Source: an uncultured Actinomycetes bacterium (lineage in GTDB: Bacteria; Actinomycetota; Actinomycetes; S36-B12; UBA5976). Taken from it: a DNA stretch of 14,797 nt. Positions 6,958 through 13,014 of the stretch are shown one piece after another (the first letter of the stretch is position 1; each line of letters opens with the position of its first letter). The DNA lies in contig CALBND010000160.1 in the NCBI GenBank assembly GCA_937896305.1, positions 1 through 14,797 of the forward strand, read 5' to 3'. Made by a program: the position numbers and the translations under genes. The notes below the pieces were generated by a model. That model was not told where the DNA came from and made no database searches. It saw nothing but the letters and a program-made list of their open reading frames with translations.

Positions 6958-8028
6958 ATGTCTGGAAACCACGAAGACCACGACCACGACCATGAACACG
7001 AACACGAACATCCACCTGGCCATATGCACCTGCAAGATCCAGATGCAAACGTTGCAGCAATTGTCTCTGATCTCGAATACTTTCGACGCAAGCGCCTAGA
7101 AGCTCGCCTTCTTTATATGGTGCGACGTGGTTACTTACCTTTCGCGAACTTGTTGCAAGCGGGTAAAGAAAACCCTGTTCTTGAACAAACAATTCCCGCA
7201 GAAGATCTTGATGACCGCATAAAAGCTTTACAAGAACGTCTTAATTCTTTGGTAACTGGAATTCTTTCACTACAGATTCCGATTCGTGCTGGTTCTATCG
7301 CCATTGAAGACACTCGTTTCGAGCGCGGTGACTACGACGAGAGACTTCGTTTAGCAAAGCGCATCTATCCAGTTCCACTACTTGAGCGCATTTCGTCTGT
7401 CGAGCAAGCAATGTTGGAAAGTGAATTCTTAGTGGCAACAATTCAGCGAGCGCTAATTAAATCTGGCGACGTGGCAGCTGGTGCATTCGATGAACGAATC
7501 GATGCATTGAAGTCCATAGGTTGGCGAAACGGTGCACGAATAGTTGCTCGGGCCTGGGTTGATCCAGAATTTAAACAACGCCTGATCACCCAAGGCCGAG
7601 AAACCGTACGTGAATTGGATATCCCGCCGGGCAAACTTGGTATCCTCGGAATTGCGGAAAACACTGACTCCGTTCACAATGTTGTGGTTTGTACTTTGTG
7701 TTCTTGCTATCCACATGATTTATTGGGAAACCCGCCTTGGTGGTATCGCACTGATGGTTACAAAGAACGTGTAATTGCTGATGCACGCGGAATGCTTGAT
7801 GAAGCTTTCAATCTCAAACTTCGAGATGGTGTTGAAATTCGAGTTCATGATTCCACTTCTGATGTTAGATGGATGGTAATTCCGCAAAGACCAACTGGAA
7901 CAGAAAACTTAAGTGAAGAAGAACTTGCAAATCTTGTTACACCTGAATCACTTGTTGGCACTGCACTTGCAGGACAAACTCCTGCCTCTGCTGCATCTGT
8001 TGCACACGGACTCGACGGTGTTTTGTAA
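6958..8028 (+). CDS. Cobalt-type nitrile hydratase alpha subunit with His-rich tail and extra N-terminal domain
   Basis: Nitrile hydratase turns nitriles into amides at a non-corrin Co(III) or Fe(III) centre. The metal claw VCTLCSC (Cys245, Cys248, Cys250) has Thr where Fe enzymes have Ser, so cobalt is expected. The alpha core spans about residues 143-345, including NGARIVARAWVDP and a YK-x-RV region after the claw. Ahead of it lie a His/Asp/Glu tail with nine His between residues 5 and 24, and about 115 charged, helix-rich residues (28-143) not found in ordinary alpha subunits of about 200 residues. The ATG at 6958 is preceded by GAGG six bases away; a TTG at 6952 is a poorer choice. Arginine is written mainly with CGN codons and sampled lines are near 50% G+C, unlike the neighbours. 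No P14K/P47K-type activator is visible. Confidence 0.9.
   Translation: MSGNHEDHDHDHEHEHEHPPGHMHLQDPDANVAAIVSDLEYFRRKRLEARLLYMVRRGYLPFANLLQAGKENPVLEQTIPAEDLDDRIKALQERLNSLVTGILSLQIPIRAGSIAIEDTRFERGDYDERLRLAKRIYPVPLLERISSVEQAMLESEFLVATIQRALIKSGDVAAGAFDERIDALKSIGWRNGARIVARAWVDPEFKQRLITQGRETVRELDIPPGKLGILGIAENTDSVHNVVVCTLCSCYPHDLLGNPPWWYRTDGYKERVIADARGMLDEAFNLKLRDGVEIRVHDSTSDVRWMVIPQRPTGTENLSEEELANLVTPESLVGTALAGQTPASAASVAHGLDGVL
6970..7011 (+). repeat. In-frame six-base repeat encoding the His-acidic tail
   Basis: The codon pairs GAC-CAC and GAA-CAC recur in tandem and encode alternating acidic and histidine residues at the N-terminus of the nitrile hydratase alpha protein. Such tracts can bind Co, Ni or Zn ions, and their length can change by slippage between strains. 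Confidence 0.75.
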
Positions 8029-8309
8029 TGCAAGAGACTGCAGAAATTGGTCGCTTTGCAGTTGGTGATTTAGTTCGTGTTAGAACTAGTCCAACAACGC
8101 CAACTATTAATCCAAGAACACCACCGTATGCACTGGGTCATGTTGGTACCGTGATTAAGTCTTACGGGATTATTGTTAATCCGCAGGACCATCATCTGCC
8201 TTATAAACCGCTTTACACTTTGAGTTTTAAAGCATCCGAAATTTGGGGACCAAAAGCTACGCATGTGGTTGTTGCTGAAGTGCACGACGAGTGGCTTGAT
8301 CTGGCGTAA
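8028..8309 (+). CDS. Nitrile hydratase beta subunit, C-terminal SH3-like half only
   Basis: The 93-residue protein corresponds to the C-terminal beta-barrel half of a nitrile hydratase beta subunit. FAVGDLVRVR opens the barrel, PRTPPYALGHVGTV matches the region of the Rhodococcus beta subunit that holds Arg141 (here R30), and YTLSFKASEIWG with VVAEVHDEWLDL closes it. The N-terminal half of a normal beta chain of about 210-230 residues is missing. Split beta subunits are known in toyocamycin nitrile hydratase (ToyK plus ToyL) and thiocyanate hydrolase, but no gene for the other half is seen here. The ATG overlaps the alpha stop by one base (TAATG), so the two products are made together. A hairpin follows immediately. 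The family call is firm; how the active complex is completed is open. Confidence 0.85.
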   Translation: MQETAEIGRFAVGDLVRVRTSPTTPTINPRTPPYALGHVGTVIKSYGIIVNPQDHHLPYKPLYTLSFKASEIWGPKATHVVVAEVHDEWLDLA

Positions 8310-8319
8310 CTGATTTTAA

Positions 8320-8342
8320 GCCCTCAAATTTTTTTTGAGGGC
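8320..8342 (+). terminator. Hairpin after the nitrile hydratase operon, probable terminator
   Basis: GCCCTCAAA (8320-8328) pairs perfectly with TTTGAGGGC (8334-8342) around a five-T loop, starting 11 bases after the stop codon. It lacks a proper run of T after the stem, so termination may be partial, or the hairpin may protect the 3' end. Confidence 0.6.
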
Positions 8343-8399
8343 AAATTATATTTAGCAAATAACTTCATATCGATTGATTTAAGTTCGGCCTACTTCTTC

Positions 8400-8405
8400 T
8401 ATACT
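8400..8405 (+). promoter_or_regulatory. -10 element giving a probable leaderless transcript
   Basis: TATACT lies 7 bases before the ATG at 8413, so transcription should start at or next to the A of the start codon. No Shine-Dalgarno sequence is present. The -35 is poor: TTTAAG at 16 bases or TTGATT at 20 bases. Leaderless mRNAs are frequent in actinobacteria. Confidence 0.6.
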
Positions 8406-8412
8406 TTGAACT

Positions 8413-8676
8413 ATGACAAAGAAATCAAATTCCAAGCCCCGTGAGGGTAGGGCAGAAGCTGATTTATCAAATTATGATGCACTAGATGGTGAATGGCGAG
8501 CAATTAAACTCTCTGGTCCCGCCAGGCGTGCATTAGTGGATGCCAAGCTTTACAAAGTCTCAGATTTGAGAAAAATAACGCTAGAGGAATTAAAAGGCTT
8601 CCATGGGATGGGGAAATCAGCAATAGCTCGATTGGTTTTGATTATGAATGCCAAAAAGATCAAATTTCGATTATGA
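8413..8676 (+). CDS. Small helix-hairpin-helix / RpoA-CTD-like protein
   Basis: The 87-residue protein has a polar basic N-terminus (residues 1-25) and a compact helical domain (about 33-83). That domain holds the pattern GPARRAL...VSDLRKITLEELKGFHGMGKSAI, where GFHGMGKSAI (62-71) is a helix-hairpin-helix turn. The same arrangement occurs in the C-terminal domain of RNA polymerase alpha and in small proteins annotated as DNA-binding or RpoA-CTD-like. Non-specific DNA binding is the likely activity; a biological role cannot be named. It appears to be translated from a leaderless mRNA. The DUF2200 gene follows after 12 bases and may be co-transcribed. Confidence 0.7.
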   Translation: MTKKSNSKPREGRAEADLSNYDALDGEWRAIKLSGPARRALVDAKLYKVSDLRKITLEELKGFHGMGKSAIARLVLIMNAKKIKFRL

Positions 8677-8688
8677 ATAAAGACTTAA

Positions 8689-9030
8689 ATGCATAAAATA
8701 TTCACCATGCCTTTTTCTGAAGTTTATCCCCATTATGTTAATAAATTAGCTAGAAAAGGTCGAACTAAAAATGAATTACATGAAGTCATTCATTGGCTCA
8801 CCGGCTTTGATGAAAAAGCTTTAAAAAATCACTTAGCGAAGCAAACTAGTTTTAAAGATTTCTTTAAAGCAGCCAAATTGAACTCAAAAGCTAAATTGAT
8901 TACGGGAAGCATTTGTGGTGTCAAAATTGCAGAGATTGAAGATCCTTTAATGAAAAAAATCCGCTATCTAGACAAACTAGTTGATGAACTAGCTAAGGGT
9001 AAAACTATGGAAAAAGTTTTACGTAAATAA
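8689..9030 (+). CDS. DUF2200 family protein
   Basis: This 113-residue protein matches the DUF2200 family along its whole length: FSEVYPHYVNKLARKGRTK at the start, VIHWLTGFDEKAL, LITGSICGVKIAEIEDPLM in the middle, and IRYLDKLVDELAKGK near the end. The family is a small cytosolic group of unknown function found in many bacteria. The ATG at 8689 is favoured because family members begin a few residues before the MPF segment; an ATG at 8707 is the alternative. No clear ribosome-binding site is seen, so it may depend on coupling with the gene 12 bases upstream. It is convergent with lexA, 4 bases apart. Confidence 0.85.
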   Translation: MHKIFTMPFSEVYPHYVNKLARKGRTKNELHEVIHWLTGFDEKALKNHLAKQTSFKDFFKAAKLNSKAKLITGSICGVKIAEIEDPLMKKIRYLDKLVDELAKGKTMEKVLRK

Positions 9031-9034
9031 CTAA

Positions 9035-9727
9035 TTAAAGCTTACGCATAACTGTAACCACACGACCAAGAATCTTGGCGCGATCACCGTTAATTGGTTC
9101 ATAATCTGGATTAGCAGGCATTAACCAAACGTGACCATCTTTACGTTTCAAAGTTTTAACTGTTGCTTCATCACCAAGTAATGCTGCCACAATGTCACCA
9201 TTTTGGGCATCATCTTGTTTCTTGATCACAACTTTGTCACCATGACAAATTGCGGCATCAATCATGGAATCTCCCACAACTGTGAGCATGAATAATTCAC
9301 CATTTCCAACAAGTTCTCTAGGTAATGGATAAACAGTTTCAATTGATTCTTCAGCCAAGATTGGTCCTCCTGCAGCAATGCGTCCAAGTAATGGCACAAA
9401 GGCAGCTTCAGGAGTTTGTTCATTAGCAACTCCACCAACTAAACCATCAATCTCAACTCCAGATTTAGAAGGCAGCATTACATCAATGGCGCGTGGAGAG
9501 TTTGGATCTCTTTTAATAAAACCTTTTCTTTCTAAGGCAGAAAGTTGATGAGCAACAGATGCTGGGGAGGCTAGACCTACTAATTCAGCTATCTCTCGAA
9601 CGGTTGGGGGAAAGCCTCTATCTCGAACAGCTTCCTCGATTACTTCTAATATGCGTCTTTGGCGGACGGTTAGGCCATCGCCGTCTTGGCCTGAATCAGG
9701 CAATTCGCTCACGTTGTTTTTTGTCAT
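9035..9727 (-). CDS. lexA: LexA, SOS-response repressor and self-cleaving protease
   Basis: LexA represses DNA-damage genes and cleaves itself when RecA filaments form. In 230 residues it has a winged helix-turn-helix (about residues 18-83, with GFPPTVREIAELVGLASPAS), a cleavage site Ala119-Gly120 in GRIAAGGPIL, catalytic Ser154 in VVGDSMIDAAI, and general-base Lys191 in DEATVKTLK. The reading frame stays open further upstream, but the ATG at 9727 gives the normal length and lies at the predicted transcription start, so the mRNA is probably leaderless. The extra upstream codons would read through the SOS boxes and are not real. Two SOS boxes in its own promoter indicate autoregulation. It is divergent from the LysM division-inhibitor gene, as in mycobacteria and Bacillus. 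Confidence 0.97.
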   Translation of the reverse strand: MTKNNVSELPDSGQDGDGLTVRQRRILEVIEEAVRDRGFPPTVREIAELVGLASPASVAHQLSALERKGFIKRDPNSPRAIDVMLPSKSGVEIDGLVGGVANEQTPEAAFVPLLGRIAAGGPILAEESIETVYPLPRELVGNGELFMLTVVGDSMIDAAICHGDKVVIKKQDDAQNGDIVAALLGDEATVKTLKRKDGHVWLMPANPDYEPINGDRAKILGRVVTVMRKL

Positions 9728-9733
9728 ACCCCT

Positions 9734-9773
9734 AGAGTAGCCCATTCGAACAAATGTTTCAAACACCTGTTCG
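9734..9773 (-). promoter_or_regulatory. lexA promoter with two SOS boxes
   Basis: On the minus strand, TTTGAA (9763-9758) and TACTCT (9739-9734) are separated by 18 bases. Two LexA sites cover them. CAAACACCTGTTCG (9760-9773) has one mismatch to CGAAC-N4-GTTCG, and CGAACAAATGTTTC (9747-9760) has two. They share a base, so their centres are 13 bases apart and two dimers would sit almost side by side. Confidence 0.75.
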
Positions 9774-9780
9774 ATAAAAC

Positions 9781-9824
9781 TTGCCAAATGTCGCCTCTGT
9801 ATGCAATAATCGAACAAGTGTTCG
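9781..9824 (+). promoter_or_regulatory. SOS-controlled promoter of the LysM gene with a perfect LexA box
   Basis: TTGCCA (9781-9786) and AATAAT (9805-9810) are 18 bases apart, each with one mismatch to consensus. CGAACAAGTGTTCG (9811-9824) fits the actinobacterial SOS consensus exactly and follows the -10 directly, covering the predicted start site near 9817. LexA bound there would block initiation. Confidence 0.85.
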
Positions 9825-9838
9825 AAAGAGAGGAATTT

Positions 9839-10165
9839 ATGAGTACCTTGGCCCCGGTGGCAATTGCCCCAATCCGTTTAACCAGAAGAGGTCGTTTCCT
9901 GGTCTCGGCTTTGAGTTTTATCTTCATGCTCGCAATCTCAGCTGTTTCACTTGTTGGTTTGGCAACAACTGGTGCAAAAGCATCGAATGAAGAATCAAAT
10001 ACCAGCACAACCAAAATTGTGGTTGCGCCAGGAGAAACTTTATGGACTATTGCTGCGCGGGTAAATCCGGAAATTGACCCGCGTGCAGTTATAGAACAAA
10101 TAAAAGATTTAAACGTTATTGAAGGATCAAGTATTTATTCAGGACAGATTTTACTAGTTCCTTAA
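9839..10165 (+). CDS. SOS-induced LysM membrane protein, probable cell-division inhibitor (YneA/ChiZ/DivS type)
   Basis: This 108-residue protein has a short basic cytosolic N-terminus, one membrane segment (about residues 20-43), a Ser/Thr-rich linker, and one LysM peptidoglycan-binding domain (59-108; IVVAPGETLWTIA ... SGQILLVP). Size, layout and divergence from lexA match Bacillus YneA and mycobacterial Rv2719c/ChiZ, which delay division after DNA damage; corynebacterial DivS has the same genomic position. The perfect LexA box in its promoter supports SOS control. The ATG at 9839 is chosen because GAGAGG (9828-9833) sits 5 bases before it; upstream in-frame codons would run through the operator. 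The cell-wall hydrolase activity reported for ChiZ cannot be judged here. It is convergent with the exporter gene, 3 bases away. Confidence 0.88.
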   Translation: MSTLAPVAIAPIRLTRRGRFLVSALSFIFMLAISAVSLVGLATTGAKASNEESNTSTTKIVVAPGETLWTIAARVNPEIDPRAVIEQIKDLNVIEGSSIYSGQILLVP

Positions 10166-10168
10166 TAT

Positions 10169-10906
10169 TTATCTGAGCAGGACAAAGACTGCGATGAAAA
10201 CAATAAATATTGAAAAAATCTTTTGAAACAATCTGGCATCGATTTTTTGAGCCAAGGGTGCACTCAAATAAGAAGCAATAATTGCTGAGACAGTTAATGC
10301 AATCACTTTGGTTAAAGGAATTATTTCCCAATATTGATATCTAAAAAGCAAGGCAAATGTTGCATTTATAGCTATTACTAAGAGGGAAGTACCTGCAGCC
10401 ACTTTCACGGGTATCTTTAATATTAAGACTAGAGCTGGAACTATCAAAAATCCACCACCAACTCCAAGTAGTCCGGTAATAAACCCAACAACACTTGAAA
10501 TAAGAATCACAATAATAAAATTAGTTTTAACTTTTTCTTCATCTTCTTTTATAGGTCCACGCCACATTGCTATGGCAGATAAAAACATTAGAAGAGAAAA
10601 TAAAATAAGTTGCACATTATCAGGAATGTAATCAATTAAGTAGGTTCCAAGAAAATTACCAGCAATTCCTAGTATTGAAAAAGTCAAAGCAAGTTTAATG
10701 TCGACTAAGCCATTTTTTATTCGAGGAATAAAACCAGAGATTGCTGCTGCACCAACTATGACCAGTGAGGAAGTTGTAGCTGCAATAGTTGAAAAATTTA
10801 GGATTGCAATTAAAGCTGGCACAGCTAAAATGGCTCCGCCGGCACCAATGGTTCCTAAAACTGAACCAATAATGATGCCAATTAAAATTGCATCAAAAAT
10901 AATCAC
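10169..10906 (-). CDS. TauE/SafE-family sulfur anion exporter
   Basis: This is a polytopic inner-membrane protein of 245 residues with about eight hydrophobic segments arranged as two halves. Each half carries the family motif: GTIGAGGAILAVPAL (residues 18-32) and GLLGVGGGFLIVPAL (145-159). Members transport sulfite, sulfoacetate, thiosulfate or related anions. The start is GTG at 10906, 3 bases after the rhodanese stop; the weak ribosome-binding site lies inside the rhodanese gene, suggesting coupling. As third gene of a CstR-type unit, export of sulfite or thiosulfate made during persulfide breakdown is the likely role, which is inference from context. Confidence 0.87.
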   Translation of the reverse strand: MIIFDAILIGIIIGSVLGTIGAGGAILAVPALIAILNFSTIAATTSSLVIVGAAAISGFIPRIKNGLVDIKLALTFSILGIAGNFLGTYLIDYIPDNVQLILFSLLMFLSAIAMWRGPIKEDEEKVKTNFIIVILISSVVGFITGLLGVGGGFLIVPALVLILKIPVKVAAGTSLLVIAINATFALLFRYQYWEIIPLTKVIALTVSAIIASYLSAPLAQKIDARLFQKIFSIFIVFIAVFVLLR

Positions 10907-10909
10907 TTT

Positions 10910-11233
10910 TTAAATTATTTCCGGATTTCCAGAATCATTTAATATTTCAAGACCATCAGTAGCCCAAGTTTTCATGCCACCTACCATGTTGAATAAATCA
11001 CTTCTAGAGTCAATTAATTTTTGAACAACTTGACCTGAGCGATTACCTGATCTGCAAATCATGATTAAGGGTTTGTCTGTTGGCAGCGTGGTTTCATCAA
11101 AGCTACTCATTGGATTCCAAGTCACATTTGCGGCATGTCCGGCTGTCCACTCATCTAATTCTCGAACATCAATGCCATAGGCCTTACCTTCAGTTATTTG
11201 TTGGAAAGCTTCTTTAGGGGTAATTTCTTGCAT
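10910..11233 (-). CDS. Single-domain rhodanese (sulfurtransferase)
   Basis: This 107-residue cytosolic rhodanese domain has IDVRELDEWTAGHA near the start, the six-residue active loop C60-R-S-G-N-R with Cys60 as the persulfide-carrying residue, and the closing VGGMKTWATDG segment. Such enzymes pass sulfane sulfur between thiols, cyanide, sulfite or proteins. AAGGAGT stands 7 bases before the ATG. It is the middle gene of the minus-strand unit, 12 bases after the MBL-rhodanese fusion and 3 bases before the TauE gene. Single-domain rhodaneses also accompany CstR in Staphylococcus (CstA), so a relay role in persulfide detoxification is likely. Confidence 0.93.
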   Translation of the reverse strand: MQEITPKEAFQQITEGKAYGIDVRELDEWTAGHAANVTWNPMSSFDETTLPTDKPLIMICRSGNRSGQVVQKLIDSRSDLFNMVGGMKTWATDGLEILNDSGNPEII

Positions 11234-11245
11234 CAGTAACTCCTT

Positions 11246-12640
11246 TTATCTAGTAGAGACTTCTGAAGGTGATTCATCTTTGTGTCCAGAAACTATATTT
11301 AATCCTGCCACAGTTAAGCAAGATTCATATGATTCATTAATCAAGACTGGGGTTCTGCCTGTGTTTTCGATGATTCCCATTGCTGCCGCAGCGCGATAAG
11401 CACCTGCGCAATGAACCCAGATTTCTGCATCTTTTGGAAGTTCATTTACGCGGGAAGTTAATTCATGCAAAGGAATGTGTAACGAGTTATCGATATGCGA
11501 AGCTTCTCTTTCACTATTTCTCCTCACATCAAGAATTACAATTCCTGGATTTCCAATAACTTTTGCAACATCTTGAAAAGTTACCATTCTTGTTTGATTT
11601 AAGGTTTCAAATTTTTCTAATTTGTCTACAAAAGATCCAGATGGTCTATCGATTCCAATTCGAACCAATTCTCTTTGAGCAGTCGCAACTTCATCTGCTT
11701 TATCAGAGACTAAAATTAGTTCTTTCTCATAAGGAAACATCCAACCTAAATATGTTGCCATTGAACCATCAACACCAAAAGAAACGGATCCTGGAATATG
11801 TCCGGTAGCCCAGCTGTTTCTGTTTCGTACATCAACAACCCAAGCTCCTTGAGATATTGATTTTAGGATTTCAGAAGTTGACATTCTTTTAAGTTCAGAA
11901 AGATCAATTGGACCTGGACCTTCATGATTTGCTGGACCCATGTGTTTGTAATAACCAGGAAAGACATCAAGACCTGCCAAGGTTTGTACAACAAATGTTT
12001 CTTGATCAAGTAATAGGGCAGGGTTGATCTTTTTCTCATCACCAATTGTTGAAGAATCCCCAGAGGTAGCAGTTGCTGCGCAAAAAGATCCAAAGCCATG
12101 GGTTGGGTAAATGTTTACTTGATCTTCTAAAAGGTTTGCTAGACGATTAGCTGACGAGTGCTGTAAACCAGCTAACTCGCGTGCATGATCCCAACCTAGT
12201 AAATCTGGTCGACCAGTTGATCCATGAAGCATTGAGCCCCCTGTGAAAACAGCCTGTGCATTTTCTTTTTCATCAATAAGTTCATAAGACATGTGAGTAA
12301 AAGTATGTCCAGGAGTATGCAGTGCTTTGATTGCAAAAGATCCAACTGGAATTACTTGGGTGTCAGAAACGCTCAATCGTTCAAAATTAACTGAATCTAG
12401 TTCACTCACTACATACTTGGCGCCATATTCTTTGGCTAAAACTAATCCACCGGAAACATAATCGTTATGCATGTGTGTTTCCACAACAGTTTCTAGAGTT
12501 AGGCCTTGATCATTAAGAATTTTTTCGACACGATCAATATCTCGTTGCGGATCAACTACAACCGCAGATTTGCCATCATGGGCAAGATAAGAGCGGTCTC
12601 CTAAAGTCGGGGTGTCAATGTTGATTACTTTTATGCTCAT
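11246..12640 (-). CDS. Metallo-beta-lactamase fold / double rhodanese fusion (CstB/persulfide-dioxygenase-like)
   Basis: This protein has 464 residues in three parts. Residues 1-210 are an MBL fold with ETHMHNDYVSGG (His56, His58, Asp60), HTPGHTFTH (His112) and YPTHG (His181). About 250-340 is a rhodanese fold whose active-site Cys is replaced (LILVSDKADE). About 355-450 is a rhodanese with C411 in WVHCAGAYR, which should be active. The layout matches CstB, which oxidises low-molecular-weight persulfides to thiosulfate. However, the iron-ligand Asp expected in FTGD reads Gly134 here (VFTGGSMLHG), so dioxygenase activity is uncertain. AGGAGG 6 bases before the ATG fixes the start. It is the first gene of the minus-strand unit, whose promoter overlaps the shared 26-base palindrome. 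Confidence 0.9.
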   Translation of the reverse strand: MSIKVINIDTPTLGDRSYLAHDGKSAVVVDPQRDIDRVEKILNDQGLTLETVVETHMHNDYVSGGLVLAKEYGAKYVVSELDSVNFERLSVSDTQVIPVGSFAIKALHTPGHTFTHMSYELIDEKENAQAVFTGGSMLHGSTGRPDLLGWDHARELAGLQHSSANRLANLLEDQVNIYPTHGFGSFCAATATSGDSSTIGDEKKINPALLLDQETFVVQTLAGLDVFPGYYKHMGPANHEGPGPIDLSELKRMSTSEILKSISQGAWVVDVRNRNSWATGHIPGSVSFGVDGSMATYLGWMFPYEKELILVSDKADEVATAQRELVRIGIDRPSGSFVDKLEKFETLNQTRMVTFQDVAKVIGNPGIVILDVRRNSEREASHIDNSLHIPLHELTSRVNELPKDAEIWVHCAGAYRAAAAMGIIENTGRTPVLINESYESCLTVAGLNIVSGHKDESPSEVSTR

Positions 12641-12657
12641 TTATTCCTCCTGGTGCG

Positions 12658-12689
12658 TTGCTTTTACTATACCCCATGGGGTATAGTAA
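12658..12689. promoter_or_regulatory. CstR/CsoR-type operator over a bidirectional promoter
   Basis: Positions 12664-12689 form a perfect 26-base palindrome with half-site TTACTATACCCCA. The G/C block flanked by TATA matches operators of the CsoR/CstR family. On the plus strand, TTGCTT (12658-12663) and TATAGT (12682-12687) make a promoter with an 18-base spacer. The symmetric TATAGT serves the minus strand, where the -35 is less clear. Leaders would be about 18-20 bases on each side. A bound repressor would close both units at once. Confidence 0.88.
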
Positions 12690-12711
12690 GTTGTCAGGAG
12701 AAAGGGATCAA

Positions 12712-13005
12712 ATGACAACTAAAACCGAATCGATTTCTCACGTATTGTCCAACCAAGAAGACGTCTCAGCTATCAGCGCTCGCATGAAAAGAGCTAATGG
12801 GCAAATGGCAGCAGTTGTTCGAATGCTTGATGAGGGCAGAAATTGTGAAGAAATTGTTACCCAGATGGCTGCTGTAAGCAAAGCCATAAACACGGCTGCC
12901 TTTGTCTTGATTTCTTCAAGCCTTAAAGAATGTTTGGTTGAAAATAAAGGAAATAGTGATCAAGTCTCAGAAAAATTACAAAAACTCTTCTTGAGTTTGG
13001 CATAG
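12712..13005 (+). CDS. cstR: CstR-type persulfide-sensing repressor (CsoR/DUF156 family)
   Basis: This all-helical CsoR-family repressor has 97 residues. RMKRANGQMAAVVRML is the family signature helix. The copper sensors carry Cys-His-Cys; here Cys45 and Cys74 are kept, but the His position is Ser70 (ISSSLKEC). Loss of His with two Cys is the pattern of CstR, which senses persulfides by forming cross-links between the two cysteines and leaves DNA. The ATG at 12712 is preferred over upstream codons, which would include the operator; AGGAG and an AAAGGGA stretch lie just before it. The rhodanese lipoprotein starts 9 bases downstream. Autoregulation through the 26-base palindrome and control of the divergent unit are inferred from position. 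Confidence 0.9.
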   Translation: MTTKTESISHVLSNQEDVSAISARMKRANGQMAAVVRMLDEGRNCEEIVTQMAAVSKAINTAAFVLISSSLKECLVENKGNSDQVSEKLQKLFLSLA

Positions 13006-13014
13006 GATAAATAT

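Noticed and set aside
6970..7011. Possible CRISPR-like or satellite repeat
   Set aside because: The six-base units have no spacers and stay in frame as His-Asp/Glu codons, so this is a coding repeat.
6902..7192. Antisense frame of 96 codons across the nitrile hydratase start
   Set aside because: It is the reverse complement of the His-rich repeat and conserved alpha-subunit sequence, with no start signal of its own.
12712..13005. Copper-sensing CsoR
   Set aside because: The metal-binding His of the Cys-His-Cys set is Ser70, and the neighbours are sulfur enzymes, not a copper ATPase or copper chaperone.
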